A DNA stretch of 23,943 nucleotides from contig JBQMYS010000018.1 in NCBI GenBank assembly GCA_052173355.1, positions 1-23,943 on the forward strand, in the 5' to 3' direction. A model generated the notes under the pieces. The model worked only from the letters and a program-made list of their open reading frames with translations, was not told the DNA's origin and searched no databases. Position numbers and translations under genes: made by a program. This document shows positions 8,505 to 15,885 of this stretch, in pieces. The DNA is from JABZIP01 sp052173355. Its GTDB lineage: Bacteria > Bacillota > Clostridia > Peptostreptococcales > Anaerovoracaceae. Within the stretch, counting starts at the first letter, position 1; each line of letters starts with the position of its first letter.

Positions 8505-9367
8505 TGAAAGGTCTTGTGACAAAAGCAATATCGGGATTTTTCTATGTTGAAACGCAAGATTTGAACTTAATTGAATGCAAAGCGAGAGGCAATTTAAAAA
8601 ATGGTAAAAATAAGATTAAAGTTGGAGATGTAGTAGAATTATCCGAAGCTGACAGGGTAATCAGCCAAGTTTTTCCAAGAAAAAATAATTTTATTCGTCC
8701 GGATGTTGCAAATGTAGATAGTTTTCTGTTGGTATTTTCGATAAAAGAGCCGGATTTGAATTTGAATTTGCTTGATAAGTTTATAGTAATGTCGGAGGAA
8801 ACACAGACAGAAGCTGTTATTTGTATAAGCAAGTCTGATTTGGCAAGCGAATATGAAATTGAAAAAATTACCAAGATTTATGATAAATTGTATCAAACGA
8901 TTTGCTTTAATGTAGACGATACAGATAAAATAGCAAAAATTGAAGAATTGATTGCAGAAAAAAGCGTAGCGCTTACGGGACCGTCGGGATCGGGAAAATC
9001 AACTTTGACAAATTTGTTACTTGGCAGAGCAGGCATGCAAATCGGGAGTGTTAGCGAAAAGACAGGCAGAGGCAAGCATACAACAAGGCATTCACAGATT
9101 TTTCGTTTAAAAAACGGAGCTAAGCTTTTTGATACTCCGGGATTTACAGCATTTGAAACTGCAAATATGAACGAATGCGATTTAAAACATTGTTATATTG
9201 ACTTTGCAAGTTATGCCGGCAGGTGTAAATATGATAACTGTAATCATATAAATGAACCGGCATGCAGTATAGTAGATGCTGTGAATAAAGGGGATATAGC
9301 TAAAAGTCGCTATGACTCTTATGTCAGACAATTTGCAGAAATAGCAGAAAGGAATAGAAAATGGTAA
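8504..9367 (+). CDS. rsgA: Small ribosomal subunit biogenesis GTPase RsgA
   Basis: RsgA (YjeQ/YloQ/CpgA) is a circularly permuted GTPase that checks late maturation of the 30S subunit. The 287-residue product has an N-terminal OB-fold (about 1-65), then GTPase motifs in permuted order: G4 as SKSD (109-112), G1 GPSGSGKST (159-167), the G2 region RGKHTTRHS, and G3 DTPGF (210-214). A C-terminal zinc site follows (Cys241, Cys246, His248, Cys254). Family members often have GVGKS at G1 and NKxD or TKxD at G4, so these are mild variants. I use ATG 8504, which overlaps the prkC stop in TGATG, rather than TTG 8501. In Bacillus the homologue is a PrkC substrate, which matches the neighbourhood. It overlaps rpe by 7 nt. 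Confidence 0.95.
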   Translation: MKGLVTKAISGFFYVETQDLNLIECKARGNLKNGKNKIKVGDVVELSEADRVISQVFPRKNNFIRPDVANVDSFLLVFSIKEPDLNLNLLDKFIVMSEETQTEAVICISKSDLASEYEIEKITKIYDKLYQTICFNVDDTDKIAKIEELIAEKSVALTGPSGSGKSTLTNLLLGRAGMQIGSVSEKTGRGKHTTRHSQIFRLKNGAKLFDTPGFTAFETANMNECDLKHCYIDFASYAGRCKYDNCNHINEPACSIVDAVNKGDIAKSRYDSYVRQFAEIAERNRKW

Positions 9368-10020
9368 GGTTGGCACCGTCATTATTGTCGGCAGATTTTT
9401 CAAATTTGGGAGCTGATATAAAAAAGATTGAAGATGCAGGAGCGCATTTGCTGCACGTTGATGTAATGGATGGGCATTTTGTACCGAATATAAGCTTCGG
9501 TGCAACTGTGATGAAAAGTTTGCAGGGAAAAACAAAGCTTCCTTTTGATGTGCATCTGATGATTGAAAGGCCGGATGATTATATTGCAGATTTCGTGACC
9601 GAACAAACCGAATTTATAATCGTTCACGAAGAAGCCTGTATACATCTTAACAGAACTGTAAATTATATTAAATCTTTCGGAGTCAAGGCGGGGGTTGCTC
9701 TCAATCCTGCTACAACTTTGAGAACTTTGGATTATATGTTTGATGATATTGATTTAGTTTTAGTAATGTCCGTAAATCCGGGATTTGGAGGGCAAAAGTT
9801 CATGGAGCCGGCTATCGAAAAAATCAAAGCACTTCAAAGTATAAAAAAAGCGCACAATTTGAATTTTGAAATAGAGGTTGATGGAGGTATAGGCAAAGAT
9901 AATGTGAAGCGCGTGGTTGAAGCCGGGGCAACTATTATAGTTGCAGGCAGCGCAATATTTAAGGCGGAAGATATAAAGATGCAAACAAAAAAAATCCTAG
10001 AAAATATTAACAAATTTTAA
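9361..10020 (+). CDS. rpe: Ribulose-phosphate 3-epimerase
   Basis: Rpe interconverts ribulose 5-phosphate and xylulose 5-phosphate in the non-oxidative pentose phosphate pathway. The 219-residue product is the normal length for this TIM-barrel family. The metal and catalytic residues are visible: HVDVMDGHFVPN (His32, Asp34), VHLMIE (His65), VNPGFGGQKF (phosphate loop, 138-147) and EVDGGI (Asp174). ATG 9361 lies 7 nt inside rsgA and has AAAGGA just upstream. It is the last gene of the conserved block. The thiamine pyrophosphokinase gene that often follows in Firmicutes is absent, and a new promoter begins 2 nt after the stop. Confidence 0.97.
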   Translation: MVRLAPSLLSADFSNLGADIKKIEDAGAHLLHVDVMDGHFVPNISFGATVMKSLQGKTKLPFDVHLMIERPDDYIADFVTEQTEFIIVHEEACIHLNRTVNYIKSFGVKAGVALNPATTLRTLDYMFDDIDLVLVMSVNPGFGGQKFMEPAIEKIKALQSIKKAHNLNFEIEVDGGIGKDNVKRVVEAGATIIVAGSAIFKAEDIKMQTKKILENINKF

Positions 10021-10021
10021 C

Positions 10022-10050
10022 TTGATAAAGTATTCATATTACTATATAAT
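10022..10050 (+). promoter_or_regulatory. Near-consensus sigma-A promoter for the small P-loop gene
   Basis: The -35 box TTGATA (10022-10027) and the -10 box TATAAT (10045-10050) are separated by exactly 17 nt. Transcription should start near 10057, giving a leader of about 45 nt. The -10 is a perfect match and the -35 differs from consensus at two positions. It begins directly after the rpe stop codon. Confidence 0.8.
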
Positions 10051-10085
10051 TAAGTGTATAAGTTGTGTAATGCAATGAAAGTTTA

Positions 10086-10093
10086 AAAGGAGG
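10086..10093 (+). promoter_or_regulatory. Strong ribosome binding site of the small P-loop gene
   Basis: AAAGGAGG is a perfect complement to the 16S rRNA 3' end and lies 8 nt before ATG 10102. It fixes that start and, with the strong promoter, suggests good expression. Confidence 0.85.
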
Positions 10094-10101
10094 CAAGTGG
10101 A

Positions 10102-10524
10102 ATGGTTAAATTGCTCATTGGTAAAAAAGGGACAGGAAAAACTAAAATGATAATAGACCTCGCAAATGAACATGTCGAGGTGGCCAAGGGAAATGTAGTA
10201 TTTATAAATAAAAATCAAAGGCTCATGTGTGACATTAAGCATAAAATAAGAGTTGTATGCATGGAGGATTTTCCCAACATTACAAATAGCGATGAGTATA
10301 TAGGGTTTTTATACGGAATAATAAGCGGAGATCACGATATAGAAACTATTTATATAGACAGTATTTTAAAGCACGCAGATGTAAATCTTGAAGATATAAA
10401 AGAATTTTTACATAGACTTAGCAATATGTCGAAGCGTTATGAAATCGAATTTGTTGTTAGTTTAAGTGCTGATAAAGAAGAACTTAAGGAACTGGATTTC
10501 GAAAAGTACGAAATATTAAACTAA
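10102..10524 (+). CDS. Small P-loop NTPase-like protein, clostridial conserved family, function unknown
   Basis: The 140-residue product opens with a clear Walker A loop, LLIGKKGTGKTKMIID (GKKGTGKTK at about 7-15). A hydrophobic strand ending in Asp (IETIYIDSI, about 87-95) could be the Walker B. There is no signal peptide or membrane helix. From memory, short proteins of this build are widespread in Clostridia and are sometimes mislabelled as twitching-motility PilT; nothing here supports a pilus motor, since it is far too short and lacks the PilT Asp and His boxes. It is flanked by its own strong promoter, a perfect ribosome binding site and a terminator, so it is a single-gene unit. Role unknown. 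Confidence 0.85.
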   Translation: MVKLLIGKKGTGKTKMIIDLANEHVEVAKGNVVFINKNQRLMCDIKHKIRVVCMEDFPNITNSDEYIGFLYGIISGDHDIETIYIDSILKHADVNLEDIKEFLHRLSNMSKRYEIEFVVSLSADKEELKELDFEKYEILN

Positions 10525-10542
10525 GAGTATATGAAGAAATGG

Positions 10543-10574
10543 TAACGGTGAGAATATTCACCGTTATTTTTCTT
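10543..10574 (+). terminator. Rho-independent terminator after the P-loop gene
   Basis: A 9-bp perfect stem, TAACGGTGA (10543-10551) against TCACCGTTA (10558-10566), has a 6-nt loop and is followed by TTTTTCTT. It ends the unit begun at 10022 and separates it from the methyltransferase gene 38 nt further on. Confidence 0.88.
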
Positions 10575-10611
10575 GTAAGATAAATATTTTTAAAAGGCCA
10601 GAATATATGAT

Positions 10612-11892
10612 ATGAGTTTACTAAAAAAATTAGATGATATTTTAGAATCCGCACGAGCGGAGTTTAGCGAATTGAAAAAAGAATTGCAAATAAAGAAAGC
10701 ATCGCAGGCAGTAGAACTGTTTTGTGATTATGATATAGAAAAATATGGTAATAAAGATGATATATTGAATACATTTTTTTTAGGTAATAATTTAGAATTT
10801 ATGAAATTATTACTTTACGGAGATTTTACAGGAAAGGTCCAACTGGTTTACATTGATCCTCCATTTTTTTCAAAAGCGAAGTACGATGCTTATGTAGGCT
10901 ATAAGGGATACAAGGTTAAGAATACGGCTTATACAGACTCGTTTTCCGGATTGGATGAGTACATCAAGATGCTTTCTTTGAGACTTTTTTGCATGCGGGA
11001 ATTGCTTTCGGACAGAGGCAGTATATGGCTGCATTTGGATTGGCATGCTGCACATTACATGAAGATTGTCATGGATGAGATATTTGGAGCGGATAATTTT
11101 GTAAATGAGATAATTTGGTCGTATAAATCAGGCGGTAGCGGTAAAAGAAGCTTTTCCAAAAAACACGATACGCTTCTTTTTTATTCAAAAACAAAGAACT
11201 ATTATCTGGATATTCCAAAGGAAAAATCTTATAACAGAGGCTTGAGTCCTTACAGATTTAAAAATATTAAAGAATACGAAGATGAAATAGGTTGGTATAC
11301 ACTTGTAAATATGAAAGATGTTTGGCATGTTGATATGCTCGGAAGAACTTCCAAAGAAAGAACCGGATATATGACACAAAAACCTGAAAGTTTGATGGCT
11401 AGAATACTTGAAAGCTGCTCAAAGGAGGGCGACATTTGTGCTGATTTTTTTTCGGGATCGGGAAGCTTCGCAATCGCCGCGGCAAAACTTGGAAGGAATT
11501 GGCTTGCCAGCGATTTCGGAACTGCGGCAGGAGCTATAATGCGAAAACGGTGTTTAAAAAATTTAGAAAATTTTGCAATAGTATATAAAAGTAATAAAAA
11601 AGTAAGAAATATTTTGGAGATTGCCATTGAAAGATTTGAAAAAGAATATATAATTAAATTGGTAGGAGTTTCGAATACTATTAAGGAAATAGATGTTTGG
11701 GGAGTATACGAAATAGAAAAAAATAGAAACTATCGAATAATTCAGCAAAGAAATCGAGATGAAGCAGGTATGCTCAATGACAGAATTGAAATTGCAGGCT
11801 CGGAATGTCAAAAAAACTATGCTGTTTTGGCGATAGATATATTCGGAAATATATATGAGAAAGAATTTATTTTGGAGGGTATTTATAAATGA
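10612..11892 (+). CDS. Orphan DNA methyltransferase, beta-class N6-adenine/N4-cytosine type
   Basis: The product is a 426-residue SAM-dependent DNA methyltransferase. Motif IV is VYIDPPF (79-85), with DPPF in place of the common DPPY or NPPY. Motif X (TQKPESLMARILE, 255-267) and the SAM-binding motif I (ADFFSGSGSFAIAAAKLG, 277-294) come after it, the order of the beta class. The stretch between them (about 165-250) should hold target recognition. About 100 C-terminal residues (330-426) look like an added beta-rich domain that I cannot place. No restriction endonuclease or specificity subunit lies nearby. The Shine-Dalgarno is weak (AAAAGG about 14 nt upstream) and I see no clear promoter after the preceding terminator, which suggests low expression. 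The stop overlaps the YitT start as ATGA. Which base it methylates cannot be told from sequence. Confidence 0.88.
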   Translation: MSLLKKLDDILESARAEFSELKKELQIKKASQAVELFCDYDIEKYGNKDDILNTFFLGNNLEFMKLLLYGDFTGKVQLVYIDPPFFSKAKYDAYVGYKGYKVKNTAYTDSFSGLDEYIKMLSLRLFCMRELLSDRGSIWLHLDWHAAHYMKIVMDEIFGADNFVNEIIWSYKSGGSGKRSFSKKHDTLLFYSKTKNYYLDIPKEKSYNRGLSPYRFKNIKEYEDEIGWYTLVNMKDVWHVDMLGRTSKERTGYMTQKPESLMARILESCSKEGDICADFFSGSGSFAIAAAKLGRNWLASDFGTAAGAIMRKRCLKNLENFAIVYKSNKKVRNILEIAIERFEKEYIIKLVGVSNTIKEIDVWGVYEIEKNRNYRIIQQRNRDEAGMLNDRIEIAGSECQKNYAVLAIDIFGNIYEKEFILEGIYK

Positions 11893-12809
11893 TAAATACA
11901 AAGGGAGAAATTGAGAAATTTAAAGCACTTGCCACGAAAGATGCGAAGGATTTTTTTATAGATTTTTTGCTCGTAGCCATAGCCTGTTTCATGGGAGGGT
12001 TTGCGATAGTTTGCATAATGATACCGTCAGGGCTTTCTACCGGAGGTCTGACGGGTTTTATCAGAATATTACAACAATATCTTCCGATGAATTTTTCCGC
12101 TATGTATTATATAGGGGCGATAACGATATTGACGATTTGCATATTTGCTATGGGAATGAGAGAAGCAAGAAAAATTGCGCTCATGTCGCTTATGTATCCT
12201 ACAGCGATTTTTGTGCTCGAACAAATGCATTTTAAACTGCTTGACGGTACGGATCTTTTGTTATCGGCAATATACTGCGGTGTTTTTTTAGGAATTGGTA
12301 ACGGCATAGCGTTTTCAAGAGGTTATTCTTCAGGAGGTTCCGATACTGTTGCTAAATTGGTGCAATATCTCTTTTTACCACATGTAAGTTTGAGTAAAAT
12401 ACTGATGGCTATAGATGCGCTGATAATCATTTTAGCAGGGTTTGTATTTGGCAGAGATATAGCCTTGTATGCGCTTATTACTACTGTGATTGCATCCAAA
12501 TGTACGGATTTTGTTTTGTTCGGTTTGGAAACTAAAATAGTTAAAGTTGAAGTTATTACGGATGAATCTGAAGAAATCTTAAGGTATATAATGCAGGATA
12601 TGTATCGCGGCGCTTCTGTGGAAAAGATAATAGGTGCATATTCGGGAAAACCTAGGAATAAACTTGTTGTTTTGTGTTCACCGCGCGAAAGTATCAAGCT
12701 CAGACAGTATATTGCAAAAGTCGATGAATGTGCATTTGTTACCATTACACATATGGACGGAGTATGGGGAAATGGGGCAGGATTTAACAATATAGATAAA
12801 GAATGCTAA
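11889..12809 (+). CDS. YitT family membrane protein (DUF161 plus DUF2179)
   Basis: The 306-residue product has about five to six hydrophobic segments in the first 220 residues (DUF161/YitT_membrane). A soluble C-terminal DUF2179 domain follows (about 222-300), ending in the typical MDGVWGNGAGF. These are bacterial inner-membrane proteins of poorly known role, often present in several copies in Firmicutes. The Gly-rich SGLSTGGLTG and the SRGYSSGGSDT loop are typical of the family. ATG 11889 overlaps the methyltransferase stop (ATGA) and is served by GGAGG at 11874-11878. The lipoprotein gene follows after 19 nt. Family call is firm; transport substrate or function is not known. Confidence 0.9.
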   Translation: MINTKGEIEKFKALATKDAKDFFIDFLLVAIACFMGGFAIVCIMIPSGLSTGGLTGFIRILQQYLPMNFSAMYYIGAITILTICIFAMGMREARKIALMSLMYPTAIFVLEQMHFKLLDGTDLLLSAIYCGVFLGIGNGIAFSRGYSSGGSDTVAKLVQYLFLPHVSLSKILMAIDALIIILAGFVFGRDIALYALITTVIASKCTDFVLFGLETKIVKVEVITDESEEILRYIMQDMYRGASVEKIIGAYSGKPRNKLVVLCSPRESIKLRQYIAKVDECAFVTITHMDGVWGNGAGFNNIDKEC

Positions 12810-12828
12810 AGTTTAGGAGGTAGTGATT

Positions 12829-13473
12829 ATGAAGAAAGTTTTTGCATTAGCTATGAGCTTGATTTTAATGTTAGGACTTACGGGGTGTGGACAAAAAGAG
12901 GGTGATTATGACGGTTCTTGGGCTATCAGTCAAATTGCGAGCACTTTGAATAAGAGCATTAAAAACGGAACTACTATCAAAAATATGCAACTAATTACAG
13001 AAATATCTAAAGATACCATGTATCCTAAAGATCCGCCATCACAGATAATTTCAAATTTTGAAGCGGTGGTAAAGAATTCGGATTCATTTAAAAACTTAAA
13101 ATTCAGTTACAGAGCTTTTCAGGAGAACGGAAAGGTCGAAGAAGTAGAAAGTCAGACCAGTTATAAGGGATTTTACATAAACGTATTTTATCCGAGCATA
13201 CAATATAACGAAGTGCATCCTAAAACGATTAAGAAGATAAAGATAAGTGAGGATTCAGGACTTACGAAGTACATAGTTGAATACAAAGCAACTCATTATT
13301 CAAGAAGATATGAGTGGGAATATGCAGATGTTCTTGAAGATTATGAAGTGTTTGTAATCGATTCAAAGGGCATAATAGTGGATTATCAGGCAATAACAAA
13401 GTGGAAAAAGGATGGACTTAAGCATACGAGCGACCTTAGGGCAAAGGTGGTAAGTTACGAATTATTTGATTAA
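12829..13473 (+). CDS. Lipoprotein of unknown function
   Basis: The product is 214 residues. It begins with a lipoprotein signal, MKKVFALAMSLILMLGLTGC, with lipobox LTGC, so the mature protein should be anchored by Cys20 on the outer face of the membrane. The mature part is rich in Lys, Glu and aromatic residues with no motif that I recognise; it could be a beta-sandwich solute-binding or wall-associated domain. ATG 12829 is chosen because AGGAGG at 12815-12820 is well spaced; a GTG at 12823 is too close to it and adds only two residues. It sits 19 nt after yitT and 23 nt before the kinase gene. Confidence 0.88.
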   Translation: MKKVFALAMSLILMLGLTGCGQKEGDYDGSWAISQIASTLNKSIKNGTTIKNMQLITEISKDTMYPKDPPSQIISNFEAVVKNSDSFKNLKFSYRAFQENGKVEEVESQTSYKGFYINVFYPSIQYNEVHPKTIKKIKISEDSGLTKYIVEYKATHYSRRYEWEYADVLEDYEVFVIDSKGIIVDYQAITKWKKDGLKHTSDLRAKVVSYELFD

Positions 13474-13496
13474 AACAACGAGGAAAGGTATTTTAG

Positions 13497-14336
13497 ATGG
13501 CATTATCGCAAAAAAGACAAAAGAAGATAGCTGTGGTTAATGATTTTAGCGGTTACGGGCGTTGTTCTATAACTGTGGCGTTGCCGATAATTTCAGCACT
13601 AAAAGTTCAGTGTTGCCCTGTACCGACGGCTGTTTTTTCTAATCATACAGGTTTTTCTAGCTTTCATATGAATGATTACACTAAGTATATGGTACCGTAT
13701 TATCAAGAATGGGAAAAACTGGGACTTGAATTTGATGCGATTGCAACAGGATTTTTGGGATCAAGTGAACAAATTGAGATAGTGTCGGATTTTATTGAAC
13801 GTTTTAAAAGAGAAAATACGATTGTACTGATAGATCCTGTAATGGGAGATTATGGAAAACTTTATCCTACATATGATTGTAAACTTGCAGGCAGAATGGT
13901 GGAACTTCTAAGATACGCTGATATTTTGATGCCGAATTTAACAGAAGCTTGTATATTAACAGGTGAGGACTATGAACGTAATCATGATAATTTCAGCTTT
14001 GAGAATATGTGTGCGCAGCTGTGTGAAAAAGGTCCTGAGCAAATCGTAATTTCCGGAATTGAAAAAAACGGAAAATTTGGGAACTATATGTATAAAAAAG
14101 GAAAGGGTGGAAAGTTAATCGAATCTTGCAAAATAGGCGAGTCAAGATCGGGTACCGGAGATATTTTTTCTGCAATAATAGCGGCAGATGCGGTTAATGG
14201 GGTTGATTTTGAACATTCAATTAAGCATGCGGCGGATTTTATAGTTAAGACGATAAAAAAGACCATGGAATACGAACTAACAGCTGAAGAAGGTATTTGC
14301 TTTGAAGAATACTTGGACGAAATCGGAGGATTTTAA
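13497..14336 (+). CDS. pdxY: Pyridoxal/pyridoxamine kinase (PdxK/PdxY type)
   Basis: This ribokinase-superfamily enzyme phosphorylates pyridoxal, pyridoxine or pyridoxamine with ATP, in vitamin B6 salvage. The 279-residue product shows the PdxK/PdxY hallmarks: a substrate strand with DFSGYGRCS (16-24), SNHTGF (48-53), DPVMGDYG (113-120), PNLTEA (146-151) and the anion-hole/catalytic motif SGTGD (218-222, Asp222 as base). ATG 13497 is preceded by GAGGAAAGG. It follows the lipoprotein gene by 23 nt and is 2 nt from the protease gene. B6 metabolism has no obvious tie to the neighbours. PdxY and PdxK cannot be told apart safely, so the symbol is the best guess. Confidence 0.88.
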   Translation: MALSQKRQKKIAVVNDFSGYGRCSITVALPIISALKVQCCPVPTAVFSNHTGFSSFHMNDYTKYMVPYYQEWEKLGLEFDAIATGFLGSSEQIEIVSDFIERFKRENTIVLIDPVMGDYGKLYPTYDCKLAGRMVELLRYADILMPNLTEACILTGEDYERNHDNFSFENMCAQLCEKGPEQIVISGIEKNGKFGNYMYKKGKGGKLIESCKIGESRSGTGDIFSAIIAADAVNGVDFEHSIKHAADFIVKTIKKTMEYELTAEEGICFEEYLDEIGGF

Positions 14337-14338
14337 TT

Positions 14339-15169
14339 ATGGAAATGGATAAAAAACGAGATTTATTTAATCCAATAATTTTTTGTATAGGAACGATAAG
14401 TGTTTACAGTATAATTGAAGGCATTATGAGAATTTTGTTCAGTGTTCTTTTGACTGACGATCAGTACAATTCCATGAGTTCGTACATACCTGATACATTG
14501 ATGTGCGCAGCTTGTTTACTCTTTTATATACCTTGTCTTTATTACTTGAAAAAGAAGTATAATATACCTGTATTTGACTTTCCGAAAGAAAAGATGAATG
14601 CCGGATTATTGATAGCGGCAACTTGCATAATTACATTGGGAGTAAGCGGTATAACAAGCAAATTTCTTGAATTTGTTTATGCATATTTAGCAGATACACC
14701 TTTTTTTAAAGACAGTATTCAAAGTTATGATGACAGCTGGGCAGGGATAGACAGTGAATCTTACTTTTTTGTTTTTTTATCAGTAGTTATTTTAGGCCCG
14801 ATAATTGAAGAATTATTGTTTCGAGGGGTTATTTTTAACGTGATTGCAAAAAATTTCGGAAATATTGCGGGAGTTTTGGTATCGGGAATTACTTTCGGAA
14901 TATGGCATATGGAGCTTGTTCAAAGCATTTATACCGCTTTACTTGGGGTGGTGATTGCCATTATATATATGTATACAAGATCGATACTGTTTCCGATATT
15001 GTGCCATTGCTTGTATAATTTAATCGGTACTTTACCGCCACAGCTTGATACAACAGCTATGTCAAATTTTATAGATGGTACAAATTACATATCAATGTTA
15101 CCTGCGGTGTTGCTTTGTATAGTATTTGTTATAGATTATAAAAAGAGGTATGAAATTGATAGAAATTAA
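14339..15169 (+). CDS. CPBP-family intramembrane glutamic protease
   Basis: The 276-residue membrane protein has about six to eight hydrophobic helices and the three CPBP (Abi/Rce1-like) motifs: EELLFR (Glu157, Glu158, Arg162), FGIWH (186-190, His190) and HCLYN (His223, Asn227). In Firmicutes such proteins are prenyl-protease relatives linked to bacteriocin self-immunity, peptide maturation or membrane protein cleavage. The start ATG 14339 has CGGAGGA upstream, 2 nt after the kinase stop. Its last 20 nt overlap the ABC ATPase gene, which ties it to the exporter. I infer a shared role in peptide processing or protection. Confidence 0.92.
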   Translation: MEMDKKRDLFNPIIFCIGTISVYSIIEGIMRILFSVLLTDDQYNSMSSYIPDTLMCAACLLFYIPCLYYLKKKYNIPVFDFPKEKMNAGLLIAATCIITLGVSGITSKFLEFVYAYLADTPFFKDSIQSYDDSWAGIDSESYFFVFLSVVILGPIIEELLFRGVIFNVIAKNFGNIAGVLVSGITFGIWHMELVQSIYTALLGVVIAIIYMYTRSILFPILCHCLYNLIGTLPPQLDTTAMSNFIDGTNYISMLPAVLLCIVFVIDYKKRYEIDRN

Positions 15170-15884
15170 AAATTTAACTAAAAAATATTCGGACAATTTT
15201 GCTTTAAATGATTTGAATTTAACTATTAACGATGGAGAGATATTCGGACTGATAGGTCATAACGGAGCAGGTAAATCAACTACTATAAAGGCGCTTGTAA
15301 GTATCATTGAACCAACAAGCGGCGAGATTTACATAGATGGCGAGGAACTTTCAAAAAACAGGGTGGATTGTAAGAAAAAAATCGGCTATGTTTCAGATAC
15401 GCCGGATTTGTTTTTAAAGCTTTCGGCTGAGGAATATTGGGATTTTATTGCAAATGCATACGGGTTAAGAAAAGAGGAAAAAGAAGCGAGATTGAATTCA
15501 CTTCTTTTGCTGTTTGATTTGATTGATAAAAGATATGATACGATTGAGTCATTTTCACATGGAATGCGTCAGAAAGTGTTTGTAGTAGGGGCGCTTATTT
15601 CAAATCCTAAAATTTGGATATTAGATGAACCGATGACAGGACTCGATCCTCAAGCCGCATATGATTTAAAAGAAATGATGAGAAGGCACGCAGATGCAGG
15701 CAATTTAGTTTTATTTTCTACCCATGTACTTGAAGTTGCAGAAAAAATTTGTGACAGAATAGCTATATTGAAAAAGGGAGAATTGATATATGTTGGAAGC
15801 ATCAAGGAATTGAAAAATATGCATCCTGAAAAAACTTTGGAAATGATATATTTGGAAATGGCAGGAAGACAAAAGGAGGATTAG
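15150..15884 (+). CDS. ABC transporter ATP-binding protein (ABC-2 exporter type)
   Basis: This 244-residue cytoplasmic ATPase powers the membrane protein encoded next. Motifs are Walker A GHNGAGKST (36-44), signature FSHGMRQK (135-142, a common variant of LSGGQ in this group), Walker B WILDEP (156-161) with GLDP after it, and the switch His192. The usual Q-loop glutamine after IGYV is replaced (IGYVSDTPDLF), as seen in some exporters of this kind. ATG 15150 lies 20 nt inside the CPBP gene with AAAAGAGG just before it. One base separates it from the permease gene. Substrate unknown; the nearest analogues are drug, lantibiotic or peptide exporters. Confidence 0.95.
   Translation: MKLIEIKNLTKKYSDNFALNDLNLTINDGEIFGLIGHNGAGKSTTIKALVSIIEPTSGEIYIDGEELSKNRVDCKKKIGYVSDTPDLFLKLSAEEYWDFIANAYGLRKEEKEARLNSLLLLFDLIDKRYDTIESFSHGMRQKVFVVGALISNPKIWILDEPMTGLDPQAAYDLKEMMRRHADAGNLVLFSTHVLEVAEKICDRIAILKKGELIYVGSIKELKNMHPEKTLEMIYLEMAGRQKED
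15874..15879 (+). promoter_or_regulatory. Ribosome binding site that fixes the permease TTG start
   Basis: AGGAGG at 15874-15879, within the wider run AAAAGGAGGATTAG, lies 6 nt before TTG 15886. There is no in-frame ATG nearby that fits better, so TTG is taken as the start. Confidence 0.75.
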
Positions 15885-15885
15885 T

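Noticed and set aside
10102..10524. Twitching-motility PilT identity for the small P-loop protein
   Set aside because: It is less than half the size of PilT and lacks the Asp and His boxes and Walker B spacing; no pilus gene is nearby.
12323..12790. 155-residue minus-strand open frame across the YitT gene
   Set aside because: Antisense of a membrane protein gene; its hydrophobic stretches mirror the codons of the real gene and there is no ribosome binding site or conserved motif.
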